A stretch of DNA of 38,558 bases from Uliginosibacterium gangwonense (GTDB lineage Bacteria > Pseudomonadota > Gammaproteobacteria > Burkholderiales > Rhodocyclaceae), in NCBI GenBank assembly GCA_020723855.1, contig DYIB01000006.1, positions 1-38,558 on the forward strand, given 5' to 3'. The position numbers and the translations under genes were made by a program. The notes below the pieces were generated by a model. It was given only the letters and a program-made list of their open reading frames with translations, did not search any database and was not told the DNA's origin. Each line of letters starts with the position of its first letter. The first letter of the stretch is position 1. This document shows, piece by piece, positions 20,502 to 29,460 of this stretch.

Positions 20502-22412
20502 TCATGTCTTGAGCATGCGTAGCCCGCTGGCGATGACAACGAACTCGCTGATCTCGTGGGCGAGCACGGCGAGCGGCAGGGTAAAGTAGCCGCCTATCGC
20601 GCCCACCACCAGCGCCCCGATCACCAGCGCGGACAGGGCCAGGTTCTGCAGGATCACGCGCCAGGTACGCCGGCTGAGCCCGACCAGGTAGGGTAATCGC
20701 GACAAATCATCGCCCATGAGGGCGACGTCCGCGGTTTCCAGGGCGACATCCGTCCCGGCCGCGCCCATGGCGATGCCCACATGGGCGGCGGCAAGGGCCG
20801 GCGCGTCATTCACGCCGTCGCCCACCATGGCCACGTTGCCGTAGCGGGCATGAAGCTCGACCACCCTTTCGGTCTTCTGCTCCGGCGAAAGTTCCGCATG
20901 CACCTCGTCCACGCCCGCCTGTCGGGCGATCGCGGCAGCAGTGCGCGGGTTGTCCCCGGTGAGCATGACCACCTTGTCGATGCCGGCACGCTTCAGTTCC
21001 GCTACGGCCTGGGCGGCGCCGGGGCGCAGCGGATCGGCGATGGCGATCAAACCCCGCAATTCCCGAGCCGTGCCCACCGCCACGACCGTCTTGCCTTCGC
21101 CCTGCAGGCGCTCGATCTGCGGCATGACGTCGTCGAGCGCGAGACCGAGGTCCATGAAGAGCCTGGGGCTGCCGATGTAGAGTTGTTCGCCATCGACCCG
21201 GCCGCGCGCACCGGCGCCGGTCAGCGACTGAAAGTCTTGCGCCGGGGCGGGGTGGATACTTTCCGCCTCGGCGCGCGCCAGGATCGCTTGGGCCAGCGGG
21301 TGCTGGGAGCGGGCCTCCAGCGCCGCGGCCTGCCTCAGGACTTGCGCCAGCGGGTGCCGGCCGAGCGGCAGCAGGTCGGTCACCGTCGGCCTGCCCATGG
21401 TCAGGGTGCCGGTCTTGTCGAGCGCCACCACCTTCACCCTGGCCAGGTTTTCCAGGTGAATGCCGCCCTTGATGAGCACGCCGTTGCGGCCTGCCGTGCC
21501 GATGGCGGCGACCATGGTGATCGGGATGGAGATCACCAGGGCGCAGGGCGCGGCGGCGACGATGAAGACCGTCGCGCGCGTCAGCCATTCCTGCACCGGC
21601 AAGCCCAGAAGCGGAGGGAGCAGCGCGAGCAGCACGCCGACCATCAGCACGACGGGACTGTAGCGTTTGCCGAAGCGCTCGATCAGGCGCTGGCTGCGTC
21701 CCTTGCTCGCCTGGGCCTCTTCGACCAGGTGGATGATGCGCGACAGGGTGTTGTCGGCGAAGGTCTTGGTGGCGCGCACCACGAGCGCACCCTCGCCATT
21801 GATGGTCGCGGCGAACACCTTCTGTCCCGGCGATTTCTCCACCGGCACCGACTCGCCGGTGACTGGTGCCTGGTTGACGCTGGAGTGGCCGTCGATCACC
21901 TCGCCGTCGGTGGCGATGGCTTCGCCGGGAACCACGATGAAGACGTCGCCGACCCTGAGTTGCTCGACAGGAATACGTAACTCCTCGTTGCCGCGCCGGA
22001 CCAGCGCCGTCTTGGGCGCCAGGTCCATGAGCGCCCGGATGGCCCGGCGGGCGCGTTCGCTGGTGTAACTTTCCGCCGCCTCCGAGATGGAGTAGAGGAA
22101 GACCAGGGTGGCGGACTCCGCCCATTGGCCCATCAGGCCGGCCACGACGGCGGCGGTGGACATGAGCAGCTCGATGCCGACCTCGCGCTCGCGCAGGAGC
22201 TCTTCCAGCGCCTCGCGCATGAAGAACCAGCCGCCGATGACGACGGCGCTGATATAGAGCGTCGCGGACAGGGCAGGGGGCAGGCCGGCGTAGCCGCCGA
22301 GGAACCCAATCGCCAGCAGCACCCCGGAGGCGGCCGAAGTGACCACCTTGGGGTTGCGCCAGAGTTTGGGCGGCTCGACGCTATCCGCAACACAGGCGGT
22401 GGATGCCATCAT
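20502..22412 (-). CDS. P1B-type heavy-metal ATPase with APC (not CPC) TM motif and no N-terminal HMA domain
   Basis: VAAAPCALVISIPITMVAAIG, DKTGTLTMGRP, GDGVNDAPALAAA, LAHEISEFVVIASGLRML. Confidence 0.92.
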   Translation of the reverse strand: MMASTACVADSVEPPKLWRNPKVVTSAASGVLLAIGFLGGYAGLPPALSATLYISAVVIGGWFFMREALEELLREREVGIELLMSTAAVVAGLMGQWAESATLVFLYSISEAAESYTSERARRAIRALMDLAPKTALVRRGNEELRIPVEQLRVGDVFIVVPGEAIATDGEVIDGHSSVNQAPVTGESVPVEKSPGQKVFAATINGEGALVVRATKTFADNTLSRIIHLVEEAQASKGRSQRLIERFGKRYSPVVLMVGVLLALLPPLLGLPVQEWLTRATVFIVAAAPCALVISIPITMVAAIGTAGRNGVLIKGGIHLENLARVKVVALDKTGTLTMGRPTVTDLLPLGRHPLAQVLRQAAALEARSQHPLAQAILARAEAESIHPAPAQDFQSLTGAGARGRVDGEQLYIGSPRLFMDLGLALDDVMPQIERLQGEGKTVVAVGTARELRGLIAIADPLRPGAAQAVAELKRAGIDKVVMLTGDNPRTAAAIARQAGVDEVHAELSPEQKTERVVELHARYGNVAMVGDGVNDAPALAAAHVGIAMGAAGTDVALETADVALMGDDLSRLPYLVGLSRRTWRVILQNLALSALVIGALVVGAIGGYFTLPLAVLAHEISEFVVIASGLRMLKT

Positions 22413-22439
22413 TGTCCTCGTCTCCTTCCGGAAGTCGTG

Positions 22440-22892
22440 TTACTTGGGAAACTTCATCTCGACGGTCTTCTCAATGGGCGGATAGCACACCCCGATCTTT
22501 TCGTTGCACCCCTGATAAGACGCGAACAGCGTGAACCCTTGCGCCTTGGGCGCGCGATCGAGGGCGATCTCCGCCCGTACCGGGGTCTTGTAGATTTCGA
22601 TCAGGCCGAAGAACGGGTCGTTCTTCATTTCTCCGGCGGGAAGGCTTACCTGCCTGATCAGGACGCCGCTGGAATTCTTGAGCGCGAAACGGGTCTTGCT
22701 CTTGTAGAGATAGTGGTTGCTCGCCGGGACGATCTCCGCCACCACGGTGTCCGCGCTCCTGAACGCAACCTTGAGCTTGAAGGCCTCATCGGGCGGAAGG
22801 GGCTGCTCGGCGGCGAAAGCGGCAGACAGCACGCCGAACAGAAGGACGGCGGCCAGCGCCACGGGCGTGACCGGCTTGTAGAATGGTTGCAT
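22440..22892 (-). CDS. Stand-alone DsbD N-terminal-like periplasmic domain protein
   Basis: Signal peptide; LPPDEAFKLKVAFRSADTVVAEIVPASNHYLYKSKTRF...YQGCNEKIGVCYPPIEKTVEMKF as in DsbD N-terminal domain; no TM or thioredoxin domains. Confidence 0.82.
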   Translation of the reverse strand: MQPFYKPVTPVALAAVLLFGVLSAAFAAEQPLPPDEAFKLKVAFRSADTVVAEIVPASNHYLYKSKTRFALKNSSGVLIRQVSLPAGEMKNDPFFGLIEIYKTPVRAEIALDRAPKAQGFTLFASYQGCNEKIGVCYPPIEKTVEMKFPK

Positions 22893-22945
22893 CGGTACGT
22901 ACTCCTGGGTCAGTGGGTCGATCCTTGGGTTCTGGGCTCTATTCG

Positions 22946-23590
22946 TCAGGTTCTCGTTGCCTGCCACAGGCGTATGGTGCCGACCGGTGCGCCGAACCAG
23001 GCCTTCTCCGCGGCATCGGTAAAGCCGGCGTTGTGCAGGCGTGCCGGGAAGATGCCCCGGGCGTGGTCGCGCGTCACGGCGAAGCCGTCGAGCAGGCGCA
23101 CCGCCAGGAAGCGCACGGCGGCGAACGTTGAGTGAGGCCGGCCCCAGTCGGCGACGACGAGCTGCCCGCCGGGGCGCAGCACGCGGCGGATTTCCGCCAG
23201 CACCTGCCGTTTTCCCTGGGGCAGCAGGTGATGGAAGAACAGGCTGGTCACCACCACGTCCGCGGAGCCGTCGGCGAAGGGCAGGTTGCGCGCATCCGCT
23301 TCCCTGAAGGCCGGTGCGGGCACGCCGTCGAAGGATTTCGCCCGCGCCAGATCCAGCGCTTCCTGGTCCAGATCCACGCCGGCAATCCTTGCGTCGGGGA
23401 AGCGCTGGGCCAGCATCCAGGTGAGGGTGCCGGTGCCGCAACCCACTTCGACAATGAGCGCGCCGGGAGACGACGCCACCAGCTCGAGCAGGGCCGGGCG
23501 GAAGCGCGCCTCGGCGGAAGTCCAGGCGACGATCCGGTCGTAGAACCGGGTGAGGGCATGGAAACGCAACGGCGGAACATAGGTGTTCAT
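22946..23590 (-). CDS. SAM-dependent class I methyltransferase (UbiE/Methyltransf_11-like)
   Basis: LIVEVGCGTGTLTWMLAQRFPDARIAGVDLDQEALDLAR...VLRPGGQLVVADWG; ATGA overlap with lspA-like gene. Confidence 0.88.
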   Translation of the reverse strand: MNTYVPPLRFHALTRFYDRIVAWTSAEARFRPALLELVASSPGALIVEVGCGTGTLTWMLAQRFPDARIAGVDLDQEALDLARAKSFDGVPAPAFREADARNLPFADGSADVVVTSLFFHHLLPQGKRQVLAEIRRVLRPGGQLVVADWGRPHSTFAAVRFLAVRLLDGFAVTRDHARGIFPARLHNAGFTDAAEKAWFGAPVGTIRLWQATRT

Positions 23591-24078
23591 GCACTCTCCT
23601 TTCTCGGCGACGCCGCGCTCCCCAACAGGAAAAGCACGACGCCCAGGACGATCGCCGAGTCGGCCAGGTTGAAGGCCGGCCAGTGCCAGCCGCCCAGATG
23701 AAAGTCCAGGTAGTCGAGCACTGCGCCGCGCGCCGCCCGGTCCACCGCATTGCCCAGCGCGCCGCCGAGGATCAGGCTGTAGGCGGCAGCCTCGCGCCGC
23801 CTGCCCACGCCGCGTAGGAGCAGGACGACCAGGCCGGCGGCAACGGCCAGTGCCACAAGTAGGAAGAAGGGGCGCTGCCAGCCGCCGGCGCCGGCGAGCA
23901 GGCTGAACGCGGCTCCCTCGTTCAGGACATGCACGAGATTGAAGAACGGCGTGACCGCTTCGCTGGCCCCGTAGGGCAACCACCCGGCGATCCACAACTT
24001 GGCGCCCTGATCCCCAAGGACGATGCCGGTCGCCGGCACCAGCCAGAGCCATCGCCTGCCGCCGGAGGAACCGATCAT
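23587..24078 (-). CDS. pbrC: Prolipoprotein signal peptidase (LspA family), PbrC-like
   Basis: VLGDQGAKLWIAGWLPYG...NEGAAFSLL...LGGALGNAVDRAARGAVLDYLDFHLGGWHWPAFNLADSAI. Confidence 0.88.
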   Translation of the reverse strand: MIGSSGGRRWLWLVPATGIVLGDQGAKLWIAGWLPYGASEAVTPFFNLVHVLNEGAAFSLLAGAGGWQRPFFLLVALAVAAGLVVLLLRGVGRRREAAAYSLILGGALGNAVDRAARGAVLDYLDFHLGGWHWPAFNLADSAIVLGVVLFLLGSAASPRKESA

Positions 24079-24680
24079 CGTCGCCCTCCGGTTTCCGTTT
24101 CGACATCGCGCCATGCGCCCACGAAGACAGCCAGCACAGCGCTCGCCAGGCCGACCAGGTATCCCGCCGCCACATCGGCGGGGAAGTGCGCGCCGAGCCA
24201 GACCCGTGACAGCCCGACGGCAAGCACGAGCAGCACGGCGGCGCCTCGGCCCCAGGGGCCGAGCAGCGGCCACAGGCTTGCCGCCAGCAGCGCCGAGAAC
24301 GAGGCATGGCCGCTGGGCAGGCTATATCCCCGCTCCCCTGTCCCCACGACATGAACGGTACCTGGGGTCAATACCGCCGCCGGCCGCGGGAAATCCAGCG
24401 CCAGCTTGAGCCCCGCCGTCACGGCGAAGGCGATGGCGGCGCCGACCAGCAGCCGCTTGAGCTGCCGTACCGCGGGGGGCGCCAGGGCGCTGTCCTCGTG
24501 CCGCAGCAGGATCGCGACGACCAGCCAGCTGCCCGCGACCAACGGCAGGTTCCAGTAGCTGCCCATGCGCGAGACCCATTCCATGACTTCGTCAAGCGGT
24601 CCGGGCCGTTGGAGCTGGATGGCCTGAAACAGCCACAGGTTGGCGCCGCCCCAGTCGTAGAGAATCGCCTTGAGCGTCAC
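24075..24680 (-). CDS. pbrB: PAP2-family phosphatase, PbrB-like (GTG start overlapping pbrA stop)
   Basis: LKLALDFPRP, YSLPSGHASFSALLAASL, RVWLGAHFPADVAAGY; lies between pbrA and lspA. Confidence 0.85.
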   Translation of the reverse strand: MTLKAILYDWGGANLWLFQAIQLQRPGPLDEVMEWVSRMGSYWNLPLVAGSWLVVAILLRHEDSALAPPAVRQLKRLLVGAAIAFAVTAGLKLALDFPRPAAVLTPGTVHVVGTGERGYSLPSGHASFSALLAASLWPLLGPWGRGAAVLLVLAVGLSRVWLGAHFPADVAAGYLVGLASAVLAVFVGAWRDVETETGGRR

Positions 24681-27130
24681 TTGCGCAGCAGCCGCAGTCC
24701 GTTGAACACTACCAGCAGGCTCGCCCCCATGTCGGCGAACACCGCCATCCACATGGTCGCCTGGCCGGTGAAGGTCAGCACCAGGAACACCGCCTTGATG
24801 CCGAGCGCCAGCGCGATGTTCTGGGCGAGCACGGCGGCGGTGTGCCGGCTCAGGCGGATGAAGGCGGGCAGCTTGCGCAGGTCGTCGTCCATGAGCGCCA
24901 CGTCGGCGGTCTCCAGCGCCGTGTCGGAGCCGGCGGCGCCCATGGCGAAGCCGATACCGGCCTTGGCCAGCGCCGGCGCGTCGTTGATGCCGTCGCCGAC
25001 CATGCCCACCTGGCCGTAGCGGTCGGCCAGCTCTTCGACCGCCTCCAGCTTGTGCTGCGGCAGCAGCTCGGCGCGCACGTCGTCGATGCCCGCCTGCCGG
25101 GCGATCGCCCGGGCGGTGTGGGTGTTGTCGCCCGTCAGCATCACGGTGCGCAGGCCCAGCCCGTGCAAGTCCTTGAGCACGGCCTTGCTGGTGTCGCGCA
25201 GCGTGTCGGCCACGGCGAAGGCGCCCAGCACCCGCCCCGGTTCCATCACCAGCACGGCCGTCTTGCCCTGGCGTTCCAGCGCATCCAGGCGCGCTTCCAG
25301 TTCGGGCGAGTGGGCATCGAGCTCGCGGGCGAGGCGCTGGTTGCCGAGATGGAGCGTGCGCCCCGCGATGCGTCCCTTCACGCCGCGCCCGGGCAGCGCG
25401 CTGAAATCGGCCGGGTCAAACGGTGGCCCGTCGCCGGCGCCGAAGGCCGCGATCGCCCGCGACACCGGATGGTCCGAGCGCGCCGCCAAGCTGACACCGA
25501 GACGGCGCACCTCGTCGGCCCCTGTGCCGTTCAGGGTGATGAAGTCGGTGACGGCCGGCTTGCCGTGGGTCAGCGTGCCCGTCTTGTCGAAGGCGATGGC
25601 GCGCAGCCGGCGGCCTTGTTCCAGATACACGCCACCCTTGATCAGAATGCCGTGGCGGGCGGCGGCGGCCAGGCCGCTGACGATGGTCACCGGCGTCGAG
25701 ATGACCAGCGCGCAGGGGCAGGCAATGACCAGCAGCACCAGCGCCTTGTAGATCCAGTCGTACCAGGGCAGGCCGAGCACCAACGGCGGCAACAGCGCGA
25801 CCGCCACGGCGACGGCGAAGACGACGGGCGTATAGACCTGGGCGAACTGATCGACGAAGCGCTGGGTCGGAGCGCGGCGGCCCTGGGCTGACTCCACGGC
25901 ATGGATGATGCGCGCCAGCGTCGAATCGGTCGCCGCCGTCGTGACCTGGAACTCGAATTCGCCGGCCTCGTTGATGGTGCCGGCGAAAACGGGATCGCCC
26001 ACCGTCTTCTCGACGGGAATGCTCTCGCCGGTGATGGGCGCCTGGTTGACGGAGGGCTGGCCCGAGATCACGCGCCCGTCCAGCACGATGCGCTCGCCGG
26101 GCCGCACGCGCACGAGGCTGCCGAGGGTGATCACCTTGGCCGGCATCTCGCGCCAGGTGCCGTCCGGCTGGCGCACCAGGCCCGTCTCCGGGGCCAGCTC
26201 CATCAGCTTGCGGATGGCATGGCGCGCCCGGTCGAGGGACAGCGCCTCGATCACCTCGGCCAGGGCGAACAGGAACATCACCATCGCCGCTTCCGGCCAC
26301 ACGCCGATCGCCATGCCACCCGTGACCGCCACGCTCATCAGCGCATTCATGTTGAGGTTGCGGTGCCTGAGAGCGATCCAGCCCTTCTTGTAGGTCTCCC
26401 GCCCGCCGGTGAATACCGCGAGCAGGCTGAGGGCGATCACCAGCCACGGCGGTCCCTGCCACCAGTCCGCCGCCTCGGCCAGGACGGCGGCGACGCCCGC
26501 GACGCCGAGCCAGACCCACTGCTTGCGGGAGAAGACGGGCGCAGCCGGAACCGATGCGGCTTCGCTCGTGCTCGTCTCCACGGTCGCCTCGAAGCCGAGC
26601 GACTTCAGGACCGCCAGCACCTCCGGCAGCGCCGAGGCGGCATGGCTCAACGTGAGGCGACGCTGCATCAGGTTGAACTCCAGATCCGCCACCCCCGCCA
26701 TGCCCGCGAGCTTGCTGCGGATCAGCCCCTCCTCGGTCGGGCAGTCCATCTTGTCGATACGCAGCGCGGTCTTCACCATTGCACTGGCGGGCGATGCGAC
26801 TTCCACCTCGAACCCCAATGCCCGCAACGCCGACAGCGCCACAGGCAGCGTTCCGGCATCGTGGTCCAAGGCGAGCGTCCGTTGCATCAGGTTGAAGGAC
26901 AGCCCATGAATGCCTGGCATCCCCTCAAGCTTGCCGCGGATCAGTCCTTCTTCGGTCGGGCAGTCCATCTTGGCGATCCGCAGCACGGTCCGGGATCCGC
27001 CCGGTTTGCCGGTGGGGGCAACGGAAACGAGGGCCGACCTGCCGCTGCAGCCGCAAGAGGCATTGCCCGCGCTCGTCCTCGAGGCGCAGCCCGAAGCCTG
27101 GTGGACTTGGCTCACGTTTTGCTCCTTCAC
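24677..27130 (-). CDS. pbrA: Pb/Cd/Zn P1B-type ATPase with tandem duplicated HMA domains (PbrA/ZntA-like)
   Basis: Two KMDCPTEEGLIRxKLxGM modules; IACPCALVISTP; DKTGTLTHGKP; GDGINDAPALA; transcribed divergently from a MerR regulator. Confidence 0.93.
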   Translation of the reverse strand: MKEQNVSQVHQASGCASRTSAGNASCGCSGRSALVSVAPTGKPGGSRTVLRIAKMDCPTEEGLIRGKLEGMPGIHGLSFNLMQRTLALDHDAGTLPVALSALRALGFEVEVASPASAMVKTALRIDKMDCPTEEGLIRSKLAGMAGVADLEFNLMQRRLTLSHAASALPEVLAVLKSLGFEATVETSTSEAASVPAAPVFSRKQWVWLGVAGVAAVLAEAADWWQGPPWLVIALSLLAVFTGGRETYKKGWIALRHRNLNMNALMSVAVTGGMAIGVWPEAAMVMFLFALAEVIEALSLDRARHAIRKLMELAPETGLVRQPDGTWREMPAKVITLGSLVRVRPGERIVLDGRVISGQPSVNQAPITGESIPVEKTVGDPVFAGTINEAGEFEFQVTTAATDSTLARIIHAVESAQGRRAPTQRFVDQFAQVYTPVVFAVAVAVALLPPLVLGLPWYDWIYKALVLLVIACPCALVISTPVTIVSGLAAAARHGILIKGGVYLEQGRRLRAIAFDKTGTLTHGKPAVTDFITLNGTGADEVRRLGVSLAARSDHPVSRAIAAFGAGDGPPFDPADFSALPGRGVKGRIAGRTLHLGNQRLARELDAHSPELEARLDALERQGKTAVLVMEPGRVLGAFAVADTLRDTSKAVLKDLHGLGLRTVMLTGDNTHTARAIARQAGIDDVRAELLPQHKLEAVEELADRYGQVGMVGDGINDAPALAKAGIGFAMGAAGSDTALETADVALMDDDLRKLPAFIRLSRHTAAVLAQNIALALGIKAVFLVLTFTGQATMWMAVFADMGASLLVVFNGLRLLRK

Positions 27131-27143
27131 AAGTTAAACCGAG

Positions 27144-27174
27144 ACGATAGAGCCTGTAGCGACTCCGGGGTCAA
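27144..27174 (-). promoter_or_regulatory. MerR-type promoter/operator of pbrA: TTGACC-N19-TATCGT with dyad ACCCCGGAG-TCG-CTACAGGCT
   Basis: -35 at 27169-27174, -10 at 27144-27149, 19-bp spacer typical of MerR-family activators; between divergent pbrA and pbrR. Confidence 0.8.
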
Positions 27175-27183
27175 GCCGATACA

Positions 27184-27660
27184 ATGAAGAATCGGAAATC
27201 GGAGGCGTTGCGTTTTATGCGAATCGGCGAACTCGGGCAGGCCGCAGGGGTGGACGGCGAGACCATCCGCTACTACGAAAGGACGGGACTGCTGCCGCCG
27301 CCTTCTCGGCAGCCGAACGGCTACCGCGACTACGGCCCGGACCATCTGGAGCGGCTGGCCTTCATTCGCCACTGCCGGGCGCTGGACATGCCCCTCGCCG
27401 AGGTCAAGCGTCTGCTCGATTTCGTCGCCCATCCCGAAGCCGACTGCGGCGACATCAACCGGCTGATCGACGCGCAACTCGGGCGGGTGCGGGCACGGCT
27501 CAAGTCCATGCACGCCCTTGAGAAGCAGCTCGTCGCGCTCCGCGCCCGCTGCGAGGCCGGGCACATAGCTGCAGAGTGCGGCATCCTGCATGAGTTGGTG
27601 GCAGCAGCGCACGGCGAGGCCTGCGCGTGCCACGCGGCGCAGTCCGGTGAAGTGCGATGA
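27184..27660 (+). CDS. pbrR: MerR-family Pb/Cd-responsive regulator (PbrR/CadR-like); start may be 27217
   Basis: [67 protein letters not shown]; cysteines at DCGD, RCEAG and ECGIL as in PbrR/CadR. Confidence 0.93.
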   Translation: MKNRKSEALRFMRIGELGQAAGVDGETIRYYERTGLLPPPSRQPNGYRDYGPDHLERLAFIRHCRALDMPLAEVKRLLDFVAHPEADCGDINRLIDAQLGRVRARLKSMHALEKQLVALRARCEAGHIAAECGILHELVAAAHGEACACHAAQSGEVR

Positions 27661-27993
27661 TGCAGTTGCTCAAGACCACCGTCCTGTTCGTGATCCCCGC
27701 GGTCGCGGAGATCGTCGGCTGTTACTTGCCGTGGCTGGTGGTGAAACAGGGGCGCCCCGGGTGGCTGCTGCTGCCCGCCGCCGTCTCGCTCGCGCTCTTC
27801 GCGTGGCTGCTCACCTTGCACCCCTTCGCCGCGGGACGCACCTATGCCGCCTACGGCGGCGTCTACATCGCCGTGGCGCTGGCCTGGCTGTGGATGGAGG
27901 ACGGCGTCACCCCCGACGCGTTGGGATGCGGTCGGCGCGGGGGTGGCGCTGCTCGGCATGGCGATCATCGCGATGCAGCCTAAGCGCATCTAG
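27657..27993 (+). pseudogene. ynfA: YnfA/UPF0060-family small membrane protein with C-terminal +1 frameshift
   Basis: [25 protein letters not shown] then the frame shifts; shifted frame gives [23 protein letters not shown], the expected fourth TM; ATGA overlap with pbrR. Confidence 0.8.
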
Positions 27994-28023
27994 ACGGTAC
28001 CGGGAAGCGCGTTCAGGGGCACG

Positions 28024-28509
28024 TTACCGCCCGGCCCGGCTGTTTCGGTCGATTTCCCGTTGGTAGGCGAGCTGCTGTGGCGGCCACGTGCTCTTGATGA
28101 AGGCGAGCACGGCGCGGATCTCGTCGTCGGACAGGGTCGTGCCGAAGGCCGGCATGTCGCTTTCGTACCCCGGCGGTGCGAACTTCCCCGGCACCAGCCC
28201 TTCCTTGACGATACCGAAGAGCACGGCGTCCAGATGGTGCCAGGTATGGCCGCTGGCGTCGTGGGGCGGCGCGGGCATGCGCCCGCTGGGCAGACGCTCG
28301 CGCCAGTTGGGCTGCCCTTCCAGTTTCGCGCCGTGGCAGGCGCTGCACTGCATGTCGTAGATGCGCTTGCCCGCGGCGACCAGCGTCTTGTCCGCCAGGT
28401 CGATGGCCGCGGGCGCGTCCCGCTCCGCGACGATGATCGCACCGACGAGAAAGGCCACCGCGCCCGCGAGCAGCCAGCGGAAGACGCGCCCGGAATCGCC
28501 TGTGCTCAT
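28024..28509 (-). CDS. c-type cytochrome, membrane-anchored (paralog A)
   Basis: QCSACHGAKLEGQPNWRERLPSGRMPAPPHDASGHTWHHLD...MPAFGTTLSDDEIRAVLAFI. Confidence 0.9.
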   Translation of the reverse strand: MSTGDSGRVFRWLLAGAVAFLVGAIIVAERDAPAAIDLADKTLVAAGKRIYDMQCSACHGAKLEGQPNWRERLPSGRMPAPPHDASGHTWHHLDAVLFGIVKEGLVPGKFAPPGYESDMPAFGTTLSDDEIRAVLAFIKSTWPPQQLAYQREIDRNSRAGR

Positions 28510-28537
28510 CGCCGATACCCCTTCCCAGCCCGGCCGC

Positions 28538-28978
28538 TCAGAAACTGCCGAAGACCTTCGGCGTCGCGCCCTGCCCCAGGTAGTAAACGTTCAGCGGCGC
28601 GCGCTTCTCGCCCGGCATCCCGGGTGCGCCAACCGGCATGCCGGGCAGGGCGATGCCCTTCACCGGACTGCGCTCCTTGAGCAGACGCTTGACGAACTGC
28701 GCCGGCACCAGTCCTTCGACGACATAGCCGTCGACGATGGCCGTGTGGCAGCCGGCGAGCTTTTCCGGCACGCCGTATTTCTGCTGGATCGAGGGCAGGT
28801 CGGTGGTGTTGATCTTCTCCACCGCGAAACCGTTGGCCTCCATGTGCTTCGCCCAGTCGTCGCAGCAGCCGCAATTCGGGTTCTTGTACAGCTTCACCGG
28901 AATGCCCGCCGCGAGGGCCGGCAGTTGCAGGCCCAGGGTGAGGGTCAGCAGAAGGATTTTGGGGTAACGCATGGTCAT
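28538..28978 (-). CDS. copG: DUF411 / CopG-like copper protein
   Basis: KLYKNPNCGCCDDWAKHMEANGF...GVPEKLAGCHTAIVDGYVVEGLVPA. Confidence 0.9.
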   Translation of the reverse strand: MTMRYPKILLLTLTLGLQLPALAAGIPVKLYKNPNCGCCDDWAKHMEANGFAVEKINTTDLPSIQQKYGVPEKLAGCHTAIVDGYVVEGLVPAQFVKRLLKERSPVKGIALPGMPVGAPGMPGEKRAPLNVYYLGQGATPKVFGSF

Positions 28979-29019
28979 GGCTCCTTGACTTGAGGTTGAA
29001 TCGGAATGGATTCGGGTGC

Positions 29020-29460
29020 TCATCGCGCCTCGGAAGGGTAGGGTTCGCCTCGGCTCTCCGCCTCCTGAAAGCGCCGCTGCTCAGGCGTCCACAGGGTCTT
29101 GAGATAGTCGATCACGGCCCGGATCTCCGCCGGCGCGAGCGTCCGGCCGAAGGCGGGCATGGTGAGCCGCTGGGTCTTGTTGAAGGGATCGCGCCAGCCG
29201 TCCCTGACGATCCGGTACAGCATGCCGTCGGCGTGCTTCCAGGTGTGCCCCTCGCGGTCGTGGGGCGGCGCGGGCATCTCTCCGTGTTCGTCCGGCCGCT
29301 GCCAATTGGGTGCGCCCTCGGCCCGGCTGCCATGGCAGGAGGCGCACTGCGTCTGGTAGACGCGACGGCCCGCGTCCAACTCTTGTGTGGAGGCAAGCGG
29401 GGATTCACCGGCACGAGCGGCGGTACCCAGGATCAGGGCGAGGGCCAGGAGGCTACGCAC
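29020..29460 (-). CDS. c-type cytochrome (paralog B; GTG start)
   Basis: VRSLLALALILGTAARAG signal peptide; QCASCHGSRAEGAPNWQRPDEHGEMPAPPHDREGHTWKHAD...MPAFGRTLAPAEIRAVIDYL. Confidence 0.88.
   Translation of the reverse strand: MRSLLALALILGTAARAGESPLASTQELDAGRRVYQTQCASCHGSRAEGAPNWQRPDEHGEMPAPPHDREGHTWKHADGMLYRIVRDGWRDPFNKTQRLTMPAFGRTLAPAEIRAVIDYLKTLWTPEQRRFQEAESRGEPYPSEAR

Noticed and set aside
22440-23750. 436-aa ORF spanning methyltransferase and DsbD-N
   Set aside because: Only the C-terminal part from MQPFYKPVTP (22892) is credible; upstream is an out-of-frame reading of the methyltransferase gene.
23990-24060. Possible inactive LspA because motif reads DQGAK rather than DQxTK
   Set aside because: Both catalytic Asp contexts (LGDQ, FNLADS) are present; a single substitution is not evidence of inactivity.
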